Assembly (NCBI GenBank): GCA_964250765.1
Contig: CAXUHF010000001.1
Span: forward strand, 62,001 to 126,000
Origin: JBBQVS01 sp964250765
GTDB taxonomy: Bacteria > Chloroflexota > Ktedonobacteria > Ktedonobacterales > Ktedonobacteraceae
Length of the DNA: 64,000 bases
Reading direction: 5' to 3'
The notes under the pieces are model-generated. The model saw nothing but the letters and a program-made list of their open reading frames with translations, was not told the origin of the DNA and searched no databases. Positions 1 to 8,886 of this stretch are shown piece by piece. A program made the position numbers and the translations under genes. Within the stretch, counting starts at the first letter, position 1. Every line of letters begins with the position of its first letter.

Positions 1-321
1 CTCGGAGGCATACCAGAAGATTACCAAGAACTTGTTGAATGGTTTGGTCGCCCAGGCGAACTTCTTCATGATTCCCACTTTTTCCGCCTACTGGGTAATA
101 GCTTTGGGATTTTTCTGGCAGAAGCTCGCTTTGGTATAGCCCTGACGCGATACTCTGACCAAAAACCCTTGCCAACGCGGTATGTTGCAGAGAATTTGGT
201 CTATATAATGCTTAACTCTATTCCTACCCTTTCACACTTCTTCCGAGGAATGAATATCGAACCTTGGATGTGTAAGGGTGCAAGAAGGCTTTCAGACGAA
301 TTTGAGAAACATGATGAATAA
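1..321 (+). CDS. C-terminal part of an unrecognised protein (cut by window start)
   Basis: Frame 1 is open from the first base to TAA at 319-321, giving 106 residues without a start, so the gene begins outside the window. The fragment is rich in aromatic residues and contains no motif I recognise. It runs in the same direction as the next eight genes. Function unknown. Confidence 0.6.
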   Translation, partial: LGGIPEDYQELVEWFGRPGELLHDSHFFRLLGNSFGIFLAEARFGIALTRYSDQKPLPTRYVAENLVYIMLNSIPTLSHFFRGMNIEPWMCKGARRLSDEFEKHDE

Positions 322-666
322 AAAGAAAACGAGTAAGGTTTCGTGCGAACCTGTACAACAAACACTTCTACACATATTCAGAAAGGGAAGCTATGAATTG
401 ATACGTCGATAGCGGTTAAAGGAGTGTTTCTTCCCTTCTCTAAAGTGGAATATCTTTAACCACAGCAAAAAGACGAGATACCATACTGATGAAAAGCTTC
501 TGTACTTGTTACAAGATCAATGTAGACAGTTTCACTTTCATCATTAGCTCCCGAACAAGCCAAAGATATGTATCCGCACTCTGAAAGCACGCAAGCCAAA
601 TATTCATCCAGGCGAAGAGCTAGTTAGCTAGTTCTTCGCCTTTTTTTACGAGATAAGGAAAATGCA
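322..666 (+). other. Long leader region before the 667 gene
   Basis: No credible gene is seen in these 345 bases. The only clear element is the hairpin at 611-647. Because that hairpin lies 290 nt behind the previous stop but only 20 nt before the next start codon, the transcript for the next gene probably begins upstream of it and this stretch is a leader. Confidence 0.5.
611..647 (+). terminator. Rho-independent-type hairpin in the leader of the 667 gene
   Basis: Arms 611-623 and 628-640 pair over 13 positions (one G:U) around a TTAG loop and are followed by seven T. Only 20 nt separate the T run from the ATG at 667, too little room for a promoter, so the hairpin must lie in the transcript of the downstream gene or act as an attenuator. 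Confidence 0.75.
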
Positions 667-1251
667 ATGCAACAGCAAGAGAAACAGAGGAAACTTCAGC
701 ACTCAACAGCGCATGCTATTGTTGCCATTGAAAACGCTGATGCTTGGATAGTCCAAGCTCAGGAAGTGTATGCGCCCCTCGATGGAAGTGCGGCAAATGT
801 CGATACACTTTCATCAGCGCGAACACTACTTATGGTGACAGCGAGAAAACTTCAGTCTGCCCGCCGTTTGTTGGAAGCAAGCCGTGGAATTTTTGAGATG
901 CTTCCCAATATCGATCTAGAACTGCTTGAACCACCAGTTACCGCTACTTGCTATTCAGACGATCATGCCGTTGAGGTAGAGTGTTTCGATGCAACGCTCT
1001 GGTTTGCACGAGGGACTGATGAGGACATACAAAAACTGCAGGCGGAGTCATATAGAGGATGCTCTATGGCTGACAACGTTGCAGTGTTTATTGCTAGCTA
1101 TGATGCGCGGGTGCAGGCGATGTTCGATCACAATGAAGCACTTCCTGAAACTGTAGAAGTGCGTGGCTTTGAATGTCATGTGCAGCAAGCCGAGGCGAGG
1201 AAGTGGATACATCAACATCGACCTCACTTGCTTAACGATTGGCAGGAGTAA
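667..1251 (+). CDS. Hypothetical protein, 194 aa
   Basis: The ATG at 667 follows a purine-rich GATAAGGAA. The product is acidic and mostly helical in composition: Gln-rich N-terminus (residues 1-12), then heptad-like Leu/Ala segments to about residue 85. There is no signal peptide or membrane segment and no recognised motif. It belongs to the one-strand series of ORFan genes that fills the first 9 kb, each separated from the next by a hairpin. Confidence 0.6.
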   Translation: MQQQEKQRKLQHSTAHAIVAIENADAWIVQAQEVYAPLDGSAANVDTLSSARTLLMVTARKLQSARRLLEASRGIFEMLPNIDLELLEPPVTATCYSDDHAVEVECFDATLWFARGTDEDIQKLQAESYRGCSMADNVAVFIASYDARVQAMFDHNEALPETVEVRGFECHVQQAEARKWIHQHRPHLLNDWQE

Positions 1252-1348
1252 ATTGACACTTTCACAAAGCTGTTCTTGCGTGGAGTGCAACTTCCATCTT
1301 GCTCGTGCGCCACCTTCCACGCCACACACTTTTCCAGTCGAACCCTTT

Positions 1349-1379
1349 GAGGAGGCATATGTATGCCTCCTCATTTTTT
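1349..1379 (+). terminator. Hairpin terminator before the ligase-like gene
   Basis: Perfect 11-bp arms at 1349-1359 and 1362-1372 with a 2-nt spacer are followed by ATTTTTTATT. It lies 98 nt behind the previous stop and 49 nt before the next ATG. Confidence 0.8.
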
Positions 1380-1427
1380 ATTCAAATTGGGTGAAACATC
1401 CCACACATTGAAAGGAACCTTCAGTTT

Positions 1428-2759
1428 ATGACACACCTTTTAGTTCTTCCTGAATATACCTACGCTGGCTACTGTTCTACCGGCGGCAACAAGGACTGGG
1501 CCGCATGCCTTGCCGTAGAGACGGATGACCAAAATATAAGCATTCCAACTATAAGTGAGACGACCGAGGTTGTCTTTCTTAGTATACATGGTCCACATGG
1601 TGGGAATTTGATCGCTGATCAACCGAAGAAACTTGCTATGAAACAAGCGCAAGCGCACTACAAAAAGAAGTGTCGAGAGAAGGATGGTAAAGCCTACGAT
1701 CATGTTTTATTCACTCCTTATATCCCTGCATTTGGCCGTCCATTAGGGCTGTCTCTTGCTGTAGTAGCAGAGAATACTTCTATTGTTGATGCAAGTGTTG
1801 TTAGTACTCCAAAGGCTGCAACGTCTCGTGCTTTGAGTTATTCAGCAAGTACTGTCAAGGCTATAGATTGGGCAAAACTCCAGCAAGTGCTGGCAAGCTC
1901 TGACTATGGAATCACAGAGAAAGTCAACGGTGAACGTTGCCTACTCGTTTTCGACGGGCAACATCTGTTAGCGTACAACCGCAAAGGGCAACAGATGAGC
2001 GCACCTCCTATTGGTGCCACCCACCTATGCCGACTTGGTTGTCCCTTTGTTATCGATGGTGAGCGACTTACAGGAGAGCAAGGCGGACACTATGTGGCTT
2101 TCGATCTCTTAGAGTGGAATAATCAAGCGTTTACTCCTTTCTCATATGTTTTGAGAATCACTACACTTGAGGACGCGATGCTGCAAGCTGGTCTTCTCAT
2201 TGCAGACCGTTCGACTCCGACCCATCAGCAGGCACTAGCCAATAGTACAGAGGCGACTCTTGCACTTCTTGTTGCGGTAACAGGTGCTGAGATCGCACAA
2301 CGCGTTATGGAGGAGGTCCAGCTTTCCTCTGGTGAAGGGGTTATTATCAGGAAACTTTTGGGGAGCTATTATGAGAGTCCTCTGAAGTTCAAGTTTGTAT
2401 CCGATATTGATGCGTTTGTGTTCGATACGAACGAAGGGATAGCAGCCGGGAGTCTCAAGTTGGGCCTTATTCGCTCATCTGACAAAGCGATCATAGAGGT
2501 CGCCAACGTTCGTTCTGGCCTTACCAATGAGAATATCAATGAGGTACGTGCAATGCTTGAGAGAGGGGAGCGGCCTGTTTTCACGGTGACGTATCTTCCA
2601 AAACGCACGATTGGCATCCAACTGGTAGAGCCTCGAACGAGTATGGCATTTCTAAGAACTGATAAGGATGCAGTAGAATGCACGACTGATCAGTATGGCC
2701 CTGAGAAAGCGACAATCATCTCGCAAGCGAAACCTGTGGACGGAATAACGCTTCAGTAA
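1428..2759 (+). CDS. WGR-like domain fused to an ATP-dependent DNA/RNA ligase-type nucleotidyltransferase
   Basis: The C-terminal two thirds carry the ordered motifs of covalent nucleotidyltransferases: motif I EKVNG with candidate nucleophile Lys165, FVIDGE (207-212), YVAFDLLEW (222-230), motif IV EGVIIRK (303-309) and motif V LKFKF (319-323). Family members adenylylate this lysine to seal nicks in DNA or RNA. Residues about 20-95 resemble a WGR domain (DWAACL, then a Lys-rich AMKQAQAHYKKK helix), a nucleic-acid-binding module of PARP proteins. AAAGGAA precedes the ATG. Whether it seals DNA or RNA cannot be told. It is the only gene with a readable function in this ORFan series and suggests nucleic-acid repair or a mobile-element role. 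Confidence 0.75.
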   Translation: MTHLLVLPEYTYAGYCSTGGNKDWAACLAVETDDQNISIPTISETTEVVFLSIHGPHGGNLIADQPKKLAMKQAQAHYKKKCREKDGKAYDHVLFTPYIPAFGRPLGLSLAVVAENTSIVDASVVSTPKAATSRALSYSASTVKAIDWAKLQQVLASSDYGITEKVNGERCLLVFDGQHLLAYNRKGQQMSAPPIGATHLCRLGCPFVIDGERLTGEQGGHYVAFDLLEWNNQAFTPFSYVLRITTLEDAMLQAGLLIADRSTPTHQQALANSTEATLALLVAVTGAEIAQRVMEEVQLSSGEGVIIRKLLGSYYESPLKFKFVSDIDAFVFDTNEGIAAGSLKLGLIRSSDKAIIEVANVRSGLTNENINEVRAMLERGERPVFTVTYLPKRTIGIQLVEPRTSMAFLRTDKDAVECTTDQYGPEKATIISQAKPVDGITLQ

Positions 2760-2807
2760 GTGTTGAAACTACTTACAACTTTCTTCCATCCCGTATTGTT
2801 CAGTGAG

Positions 2808-2848
2808 GACCAGGTATTGGGCATATTATCATGACTCATACCCTGGTC
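2808..2848 (+). terminator. Hairpin between the ligase gene and the 2908 gene
   Basis: Arms GACCAGGTAT (2808-2817) and ATACCCTGGTC (2838-2848) pair with a one-base bulge, and a T-rich stretch follows. It is 49 nt after the ligase stop and 60 nt before the next start. Confidence 0.55.
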
Positions 2849-2907
2849 TTTGTTGAAATGTCAGGAAATGCAGAGATTGTCTACATGCTTGAAAGGAGCG
2901 GTTTTGT

Positions 2908-3351
2908 ATGTCCCAAACGGAGCGACTTGAACGCACTGCCTTTGGCAGCATTGTTTGTATGTACTCATTATGGGCACCCGAAGATAGTGCTTCGGAAATG
3001 GCCTTTACACGTTTGTATGAACTTACCGAAACGGAGCTTACTAAGGAACAGATCATCATAGAACTGCAAAAGCAGCGTGATCAGTTTCCTAAAAGTGAAA
3101 AATCATACAGCACGTTGAATGCCGCTATCTCGCTCACTCGTACTGTGTTGGACGAAGCACCGTACTTCGCACAACTTTTCGACGCTGAGTCGCAACAGTC
3201 GGTTCTGATTCAGATTGACCGTGAAGATGTGCTGGCATGGTATGGGTGGCTTGCGGGTGAACCCAAGCCCGAAGTGCCGATCCGTTACTCTAGAGATATT
3301 TGGCATGAAAAAGAGCAGCTAGAAGTTAGAGAAAGGAAATTTGGTGAATGA
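2908..3351 (+). CDS. Hypothetical protein, 147 aa
   Basis: Start ATG 2908 is chosen because GAAAGGAGC lies at the right distance upstream. An out-of-frame ORF starting at 2831 overlaps it but has no ribosome site and spans the hairpin. The product is soluble, acidic in the N-terminal half and charged at the end. No motif recognised. Confidence 0.6.
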   Translation: MSQTERLERTAFGSIVCMYSLWAPEDSASEMAFTRLYELTETELTKEQIIIELQKQRDQFPKSEKSYSTLNAAISLTRTVLDEAPYFAQLFDAESQQSVLIQIDREDVLAWYGWLAGEPKPEVPIRYSRDIWHEKEQLEVRERKFGE

Positions 3352-3495
3352 GTAACTTGTCTCTATCCAGTATGCTGGAATATTCGAGCCAGAACTATGG
3401 TAGGCAGAACTCATGGGAAGGAGAATCGTGTTTCGCCTCCGTTTAACGAGAGAGACGAAATGGAGCAAAATTTATACATAGAGTCTGAACGAGTG

Positions 3496-3529
3496 AAGCC
3501 GCATCTTCTAAGAGAGATGCGGCTTTTTT
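3496..3529 (+). terminator. Hairpin before the 3560 gene
   Basis: Arms AAGCCGCATCT (3496-3506) and AGATGCGGCTT (3515-3525) pair perfectly over 11 bp and end in a run of T. It sits 145 nt after the previous stop and 31 nt before the GTG start of the next gene. Confidence 0.8.
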
Positions 3530-3559
3530 CATTGAGGCTACGAAAGAAAGAGGAAATTT

Positions 3560-4072
3560 GTGGATACGAATTCAGTTCAGCTTGATTACCCACTTTCAAA
3601 AGCAATTGCAGTATCGGTTGGAGCAGAACCATTTCGATGCTGGCGTAATGCTGCACTGGCAATTCTCCTCTTGCCAGACCTTTTTACATCTGGAGTATAC
3701 ATCGAAGGCTGGATAGTGCTTCCAAGAGAGACGATCATAGAAATCTGTGAGCATGGTTGGTGTACAGCCTTTGGAAAGATTCTTGATCCATCCATTGTGA
3801 TGATTGAGGTGCAAGAGCACGTCATGTACTATTTTCCTGGCCTCGAACTTCAAAGACGCCAGCTTGAGTCTTCTCTTCATGGCAGCGCTTTGCCTCTTGT
3901 ATGCAATTCTCACTATGGTCGTGATGGTATGGCACATACGAGATACAAAGAGGCGTATGAGAATGCGCGGCAGAAAGCGCAAGAACTAGCAAAAGAGTAT
4001 CAATTCCCTCCTGCAATCAGAGTCAACACAAGAGCTTCTGGTCGAGGAGTAACTATCATAGAAGAATGCTAA
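3560..4072 (+). CDS. Hypothetical protein, 170 aa, GTG start
   Basis: The start is GTG at 3560 with AGAGGA just upstream. A central hydrophobic patch (AALAILLLPDLF, residues 31-42) is too short and interrupted to be a sure membrane helix. The C-terminal third is a charged helix (YKEAYENARQKAQELAKEY). Not recognised. It stands alone between two hairpins. Confidence 0.6.
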   Translation: MDTNSVQLDYPLSKAIAVSVGAEPFRCWRNAALAILLLPDLFTSGVYIEGWIVLPRETIIEICEHGWCTAFGKILDPSIVMIEVQEHVMYYFPGLELQRRQLESSLHGSALPLVCNSHYGRDGMAHTRYKEAYENARQKAQELAKEYQFPPAIRVNTRASGRGVTIIEEC

Positions 4073-4267
4073 GAGAGTCTAGGAGTGTGGATGTGTCTAC
4101 GAGCGAAAGAGAGATCTAGCAGGTCTATTGTTCTCTCGCACGACTTTTAAAGAGATGTTTACCATCTTCTGACGGGTGAAGCTGTATCAACGTGATTTGT
4201 CACTAGTGCAAATGTAGCAGACTAACGCGATAGATACGCCTCGTCATCTAACGACAACTATTTTGCC

Positions 4268-4304
4268 AAAAGAGGCTGATCCTGAGTTTGGGTCAGCCTC
4301 TTTT
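4268..4304 (+). terminator. Hairpin before the 4338 gene
   Basis: AAAAGAGGCTGA-T-CC (4268-4282) pairs with GGTCAGCCTCTTTT (4291-4304) with a single bulged T. It lies 196 nt behind the previous stop and 34 nt before the next ATG. Confidence 0.7.
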
Positions 4305-4337
4305 AGTTGAAATGGAGTAGAAGAGAAAGGACGTACA

Positions 4338-5108
4338 ATGAAACATGCCCAATGTGGATGTATTCAAGATGTGCCAAGTTCAGAATGCGAGAAGGGAAAA
4401 GAGCTATTTGCAGTAGCGTCCCAGGCATTCCAGAACATTTTTGATGGAATGGCAGTTATCGCTAGAGATGAACAATGGACAGTCTACGCTCTTGCACGCT
4501 TTGCCTATATTGATCATCTCAATGGCTGGCAGGAGGGTGATATAAAGGTTCAACGGAGAACTGGCTTCTGGATGATTCATGCTCGTTCATGTGGACAATG
4601 GATATTCCAGTTTGGAACAAAAAGTGACGACATACTAGTAGCTTGGTTGAGTGATAGAGGGTATCATCAATATGTCCAGGTCAAAAGCCATCAACCCAAA
4701 AAACAACTCTTAGGCTATTACCGGAAGAGCGATACGAAGGCGTTCTTCAACATTGAGAAGAGAACATCCCCATCAGATTCAGCTACAACGTCGCAAGAAG
4801 ACACGTTTCTTTCTGGTGAACGCGAGATGATAGAACAAAGGGAACAAGCAGTTGCTTCCAGTTCTCTCTTTGATCTCAAGACACTCGTGACTATCCGCAT
4901 TGCATTGTTAGTAGCCCGGTTTCCCAATCCCCTTACCATCGTAGATCGTCTACTGGTACAACGCCGAGCGGCAGATTTCCTCCGTGTTCACGGAGTACAG
5001 GTTGGAGTGGGTGATGAAAGAACACTTGGAGAATTGATTGATGAGGCTATTCAACAGAAAGAGATTATCAGAGGGAGTGTCGAACAGGGGAACGATTCAT
5101 CAACATAG
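4338..5108 (+). CDS. Hypothetical protein, 256 aa
   Basis: ATG 4338 follows GAGAAAGGACG. The N-terminal half has several aromatic beta-like segments (WTVYALARFAYI, GFWMIHARSCGQWIFQFG) and the C-terminal half is charged and helical. No membrane segment or signal peptide. No family recognised. Confidence 0.6.
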   Translation: MKHAQCGCIQDVPSSECEKGKELFAVASQAFQNIFDGMAVIARDEQWTVYALARFAYIDHLNGWQEGDIKVQRRTGFWMIHARSCGQWIFQFGTKSDDILVAWLSDRGYHQYVQVKSHQPKKQLLGYYRKSDTKAFFNIEKRTSPSDSATTSQEDTFLSGEREMIEQREQAVASSSLFDLKTLVTIRIALLVARFPNPLTIVDRLLVQRRAADFLRVHGVQVGVGDERTLGELIDEAIQQKEIIRGSVEQGNDSST

Positions 5109-5157
5109 TTCCTTCTGATTCAGTCGAACAAAGGGTCTTAGCAAATAACATACCTTC

Positions 5158-5195
5158 AAGAGGGCAAGCTGAAAAACCATTTGGCTTGCCCTCTT
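5158..5195 (+). terminator. Hairpin before the 5270 gene
   Basis: Perfect 12-bp arms AAGAGGGCAAGC (5158-5169) and GCTTGCCCTCTT (5184-5195). A clear T run is missing (AGACTTTTG follows), so termination may be weak. Confidence 0.6.
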
Positions 5196-5269
5196 AGACT
5201 TTTGAAAAAAGGTTGTATCCGCATGGTTGAAATAGAGAAGCTGTATTAGCTCACGAAAGGAGCATTCTA

Positions 5270-5539
5270 ATGGTAGGAACAAAAGTTGGTCAGAGGTCTG
5301 TAAGCGAGATCGAACACATCATTAGAGATGGATATGATCTTACATTTGATACAGAGGATAATGGACTGTTTGTTGAAGTTACTTGGTATGCAGAACGCGC
5401 CAGTGTTCTTGTTCTTTGTCATCACCGCGAGGAGTACAGTCAAGGGTATGACTCCTTGCAGCTTTTGAGAGATGCTCAACCTTGGGACCTCTCACGCTTT
5501 GACATTGTAGAACGCATCAGGGACAATGAGGAGTTTTAA
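5270..5539 (+). CDS. Small hypothetical protein, 89 aa
   Basis: ATG 5270 has a good ribosome site, CGAAAGGAGC. The product is acidic and shows no motif I know. The next gene starts 14 nt after its stop with its own AAAGGAG, so the two form an operon. Confidence 0.6.
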   Translation: MVGTKVGQRSVSEIEHIIRDGYDLTFDTEDNGLFVEVTWYAERASVLVLCHHREEYSQGYDSLQLLRDAQPWDLSRFDIVERIRDNEEF

Positions 5540-5553
5540 AGGAGAAACGTAAC

Positions 5554-6351
5554 ATGCTACAGTTGACACAACCTCAATCGACTATTGATGACGAATTACG
5601 GGTTCTTGCTGAACTCTTTCCCCTTGATCTTGCCGAACGCATTGAACGGGTGTGTGTTGCTATTGAAGAAGGGGCTATTAGCGGACGACACATATATGAA
5701 AAGGAAGGTGATGATAAGCTCAGGCGTGGCCTCTACTCTTACCTCATTGATCTTCCGCACCCTCATGAGGACCCAAGAGATGTGGCACACCGAACAATGG
5801 CTCTTATTTGGAAAGTGGGAAAGACCATTGGGTTAAATGGAACGACTCCCATTGAAAGAATTTTATTCTGGGCAGATGTTCGTGCAGGTCATACGCTTCG
5901 GTACAGTGAGGCTCTTCGTACTATCTACGAGAAACTCAGCCCTTTACGTCTCATCCATTTGTTAACACTTGATGAGTTAATCATGCTGTGTAAAAAACAG
6001 TCATTAGAGACCGTCTTTGCAACTGCTGGTTCCTGGGGACGAGACCCGCTCTCTCGGCTTCATAACCTGTTTTATCATGCACATTGTCTGGAGTGGTACT
6101 TTCCGACTTGGTATTATCCTGGCATTTCTTTACATGCAGTATGTTACTCATCTTTGATACAAGAGCAACATTCATCGGCGGAACGACTCCGAGGAAGGTT
6201 CGATTTGATAGGAATGGTTCATCAACAGATTATTGATTTGATTGACCAACGCTTCCTGGGAACGAGAAATGTATACGGGATGACGTATCAGACGTTTCTT
6301 GAACTTCTTGAAGAGGTGAGAGGAGTTAAGAAAGAAAGCACAATGCAATAA
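5554..6351 (+). CDS. Hypothetical protein, 265 aa
   Basis: ATG 5554 is preceded by TTAAAGGAGAAACG. The product is predicted mostly helical, with an aromatic/His-rich stretch (LFYHAHCLEWYFPTWYYP, about residues 170-187). No recognised domain. Probably co-transcribed with the 89-aa gene upstream. A 28-bp perfect hairpin follows. Confidence 0.6.
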   Translation: MLQLTQPQSTIDDELRVLAELFPLDLAERIERVCVAIEEGAISGRHIYEKEGDDKLRRGLYSYLIDLPHPHEDPRDVAHRTMALIWKVGKTIGLNGTTPIERILFWADVRAGHTLRYSEALRTIYEKLSPLRLIHLLTLDELIMLCKKQSLETVFATAGSWGRDPLSRLHNLFYHAHCLEWYFPTWYYPGISLHAVCYSSLIQEQHSSAERLRGRFDLIGMVHQQIIDLIDQRFLGTRNVYGMTYQTFLELLEEVRGVKKESTMQ

Positions 6352-6421
6352 ACAGGAAAGAGGAGAACTCTAACCCTATTGCATTGAGAATTGTTCACAC
6401 CGCTTCTTAAAAAGCTGTAGC

Positions 6422-6485
6422 CGAACTCAGAGCAACAAGGCTTTGTCTCAGTCAACCGAGACAAAGCCTTGTTGCTCTGAGTTCG
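6422..6485 (+). terminator. Very long perfect hairpin (28-bp stem)
   Basis: Positions 6422-6449 are the exact reverse complement of 6458-6485, with an 8-nt loop. There is no T run. It lies 71 nt after the 265-aa gene and 82 nt before the next start. The stem is far longer than an ordinary terminator and would be an RNase III-type substrate or a strong barrier on both strands. Confidence 0.75.
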
Positions 6486-6566
6486 CAAAAACATATCCAC
6501 TCGGTCCGATATGCGTTCGCATATTGGGCCTTTTCTTTAGTCTTGTCTATGACAAGGAGGATGATT

Positions 6567-7334
6567 ATGCTTGAGTTTTGTCCAACAGAGTTTTTGATAC
6601 TCGACCATGAACAATGGAAAAACTATCAGGAGAAACAGCATGAGAATGGGACAAAGAGTACTTATGTGAGTACTCAGCATCATGGTTCTGTACTAGTAGA
6701 CCGCGAAGACACAGAAGCAGAGAACGTACTTAACCTTTTAGGCTCAGATATTGAACGGGTACAAGGAGTGCGTGTGACTTGGCAGGTGATTACGAAAGAG
6801 GAGTTCAGCAGGCTCAAAAAGCTCAAACAAAATTCTCGCTTTACTGTTGCTATCCGTCGTCGCTTTAAAGAGGCATTCGTTATCCTGAATCCTGGCTATA
6901 TGCTCCATCTGGTTCAGTCTTTCCTTGCTCCATCAGCCAGATATGCGTCAAGAAGAAATAATCAACTTGTAACGAAGAGAACCCAAAGGCAACAACAAAA
7001 GCTCCTTCTTATTAGCCACGTATTGGCTCAACATCTGTCAGCTTTAACAGAGGCAGGATCTGAAAATTTTGTAGCAAAGATTTTAGATAATCAGGAGTTA
7101 GGCAAAAGCATTGTTGAGTTCATCAAATGGGATAAAAACCAGTTTTCGAGTAAGCTTTCACATTTTACTGCTCCAGATATTGTTTTGGCAGCCCTCGATA
7201 TGGAACAGCAGAGTGCAAAGATAGTAGGACAACTTATTCGTCAACAAACGCAAAATAGTTCCTTAACTGAACTGCTACCTCAGTCAAACACTTCCCATAT
7301 CTTTCTAGGTGTTCAGAAAGACGGCGAAAGCTAA
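6567..7334 (+). CDS. Hypothetical protein, 255 aa
   Basis: The frame is open from a TTG at 6543, but AAGGAGG at 6554-6560 points to ATG 6567 (product begins MLEFCPTEF). It is basic in the middle (RRRFKEAF, ASRRNNQLVTKRTQRQQQK), which could bind nucleic acid, and helical with many Gln residues. No family recognised. Confidence 0.6.
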   Translation: MLEFCPTEFLILDHEQWKNYQEKQHENGTKSTYVSTQHHGSVLVDREDTEAENVLNLLGSDIERVQGVRVTWQVITKEEFSRLKKLKQNSRFTVAIRRRFKEAFVILNPGYMLHLVQSFLAPSARYASRRNNQLVTKRTQRQQQKLLLISHVLAQHLSALTEAGSENFVAKILDNQELGKSIVEFIKWDKNQFSSKLSHFTAPDIVLAALDMEQQSAKIVGQLIRQQTQNSSLTELLPQSNTSHIFLGVQKDGES

Positions 7335-7382
7335 TGAGTAGATACGTTCACCTAACTCTCTCTAATAAGAAAGGATATCGCT

Positions 7383-8090
7383 TTGACACTAGATAATTCT
7401 TCCACCATCATTCATACCTCTATTCCTCGTTCAAATGGTGATCGTCTCTTATCAGGTGCGAACATTCTCCCATTTGAAGATGCACGTTGGGCAATACTTC
7501 ACATGTGCTCTGGGAGCTATGCTCCTATTGTCCCACTCTCACGCGAGTTTCATGAGCGAGCAAACCAAGCAGAACTTTCCTGTGAACAGGTATTGAGTGG
7601 GAAAACTCTGGTTTCTTGGTACAATTATATGCGCCCATTTCAGTGGTATCGGTCAGAAGCATCTCTACGAGCCGAGTTGATGCGTTGGACGAAAGGCGAA
7701 CATCAGCCTCTTGAAGTTTCCTCTTGGCTGTCGCCTTGGGGACAAATAAATGCAATTGCTATGCTTGAAGACTCTGTACAGCCACTTCACGCCTTTTCGG
7801 TTAACGGTGAAAGCCGTGGTGGTATCATGATCGCGCGAGAGTGTGCATATGAAGCCCTTTCTGCTCGAACACTCGCTTATGGAGAATTTTGGCAGCTGAA
7901 AGATTATGCTCCAATTTTTTGGTGTGCGTCATATGTAATTGAGCGCATACTGATTCGATATGAACACCCCGAATGGTGCTTTTTGGATCGTCCACTTGAA
8001 ACACTACGCGAGGAGGCTGAAAGGGAAATACAGACTCTTTATCCTGAGTACTTCCAGCAAAATCATTTGAGTAGTAGCACTTCCTTGTAA
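7383..8090 (+). CDS. Hypothetical protein, 235 aa, TTG start
   Basis: The start is TTG at 7383 with AAGAAAGGA upstream, 48 nt after the previous gene and without a hairpin between, so the two may be co-transcribed. The product is Trp-rich (WYNYMRPFQWYRS, SSWLSPWGQ), soluble and of unknown function. Confidence 0.55.
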   Translation: MTLDNSSTIIHTSIPRSNGDRLLSGANILPFEDARWAILHMCSGSYAPIVPLSREFHERANQAELSCEQVLSGKTLVSWYNYMRPFQWYRSEASLRAELMRWTKGEHQPLEVSSWLSPWGQINAIAMLEDSVQPLHAFSVNGESRGGIMIARECAYEALSARTLAYGEFWQLKDYAPIFWCASYVIERILIRYEHPEWCFLDRPLETLREEAEREIQTLYPEYFQQNHLSSSTSL

Positions 8091-8117
8091 GGGTATCAGT
8101 ATAGTACTGATTTGGGA

Positions 8118-8157
8118 AGACGACATTCTGCTAGAAATTTTCAGCAGGATGTCGTCT
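8118..8157 (+). terminator. Hairpin before the 8245 gene
   Basis: Arms of 15 nt at 8118-8132 and 8143-8157 pair with one G:U. TCTCTTC follows rather than a pure T run. It is 28 nt after the previous stop and 88 nt before the next start. Confidence 0.65.
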
Positions 8158-8244
8158 CTCTTCAAGAAAAGACGAAGGAAATAGATATGTATAGATCACA
8201 AGGATCATTATTTGACCGAGCGATGAACAAAAGAGGGAACTATT

Positions 8245-8886
8245 ATGTGCAATCAGCAGCAAACACTTGAAAAGTTACTTGATTGGACACGGAGAAGGGT
8301 TATAAGGACAGATCGAGTAGGATATACGGTTCGTCGCTCTTGGGATGTATTGCGCGACGATTGTGTTGACCTTTTTGGCAATGATGTAACGGATTTGTAT
8401 CCTCAAGCATGTCGTTTGGTGCAAATTGATCAGCAAGAGCAAGAAATGGTCATTCTCTCAACCTTGTTTATACTTGCCGCTCACTGGGACAGAAGTTGGT
8501 ATAGCAGTAGACTGCTTTCACCTAAGCAAGTCGCGGTGCTGCAACAAAGAGAGCAGTTTGGAGATTTTCTCATTCATGACCAGTGGTATCCTCCATATAC
8601 ACAAGCTGAGTGGCTAGAACGGGCTTATACACAAGGGTACTTGTGGGGCTATCAGGAATACCCCGAAGAATTCTTTCTCGTAAACGCTCAACATCGCTTT
8701 GTCCTTAATGCAAGTGCTTTTCAAGCAGCATGTCAAGGATATTGTGTAGGACACAAGGGACAGTTTGTAAAACGGGCAACAGAAATATTTGGGAATCGAC
8801 CAGAAGAACTTCATTACGTCATTCACCATTATTACCATCTACCCTACCGTGTCATCCGTGCGTCGAAGCATAAAATTCTAGAATAA
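8245..8886 (+). CDS. Hypothetical protein, 213 aa
   Basis: ATG 8245 follows AAGAGGGAAC. It is Tyr/Trp/Gln-rich (YTQGYLWGYQEYPEEFFLV) with no membrane helix and no recognised domain. It closes the one-strand ORFan series; a hairpin follows 38 nt downstream. Confidence 0.6.
   Translation: MCNQQQTLEKLLDWTRRRVIRTDRVGYTVRRSWDVLRDDCVDLFGNDVTDLYPQACRLVQIDQQEQEMVILSTLFILAAHWDRSWYSSRLLSPKQVAVLQQREQFGDFLIHDQWYPPYTQAEWLERAYTQGYLWGYQEYPEEFFLVNAQHRFVLNASAFQAACQGYCVGHKGQFVKRATEIFGNRPEELHYVIHHYYHLPYRVIRASKHKILE

Noticed and set aside
2369..2683. 104-codon minus-strand ORF inside the ligase gene
   Set aside because: Shadow of a well-supported gene with ordered catalytic motifs on the plus strand.
3397..3585. 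62-codon plus-strand ORF between two hypothetical genes
   Set aside because: It runs through the hairpin at 3496-3529, overlaps the next gene start and has no protein-like composition.
611..8157. Integron-type attC sites as an explanation for the hairpins between ORFan genes
   Set aside because: The hairpins share no core-site sequence (no GTTRRRY pair in matching positions) and no integrase is seen in the window.
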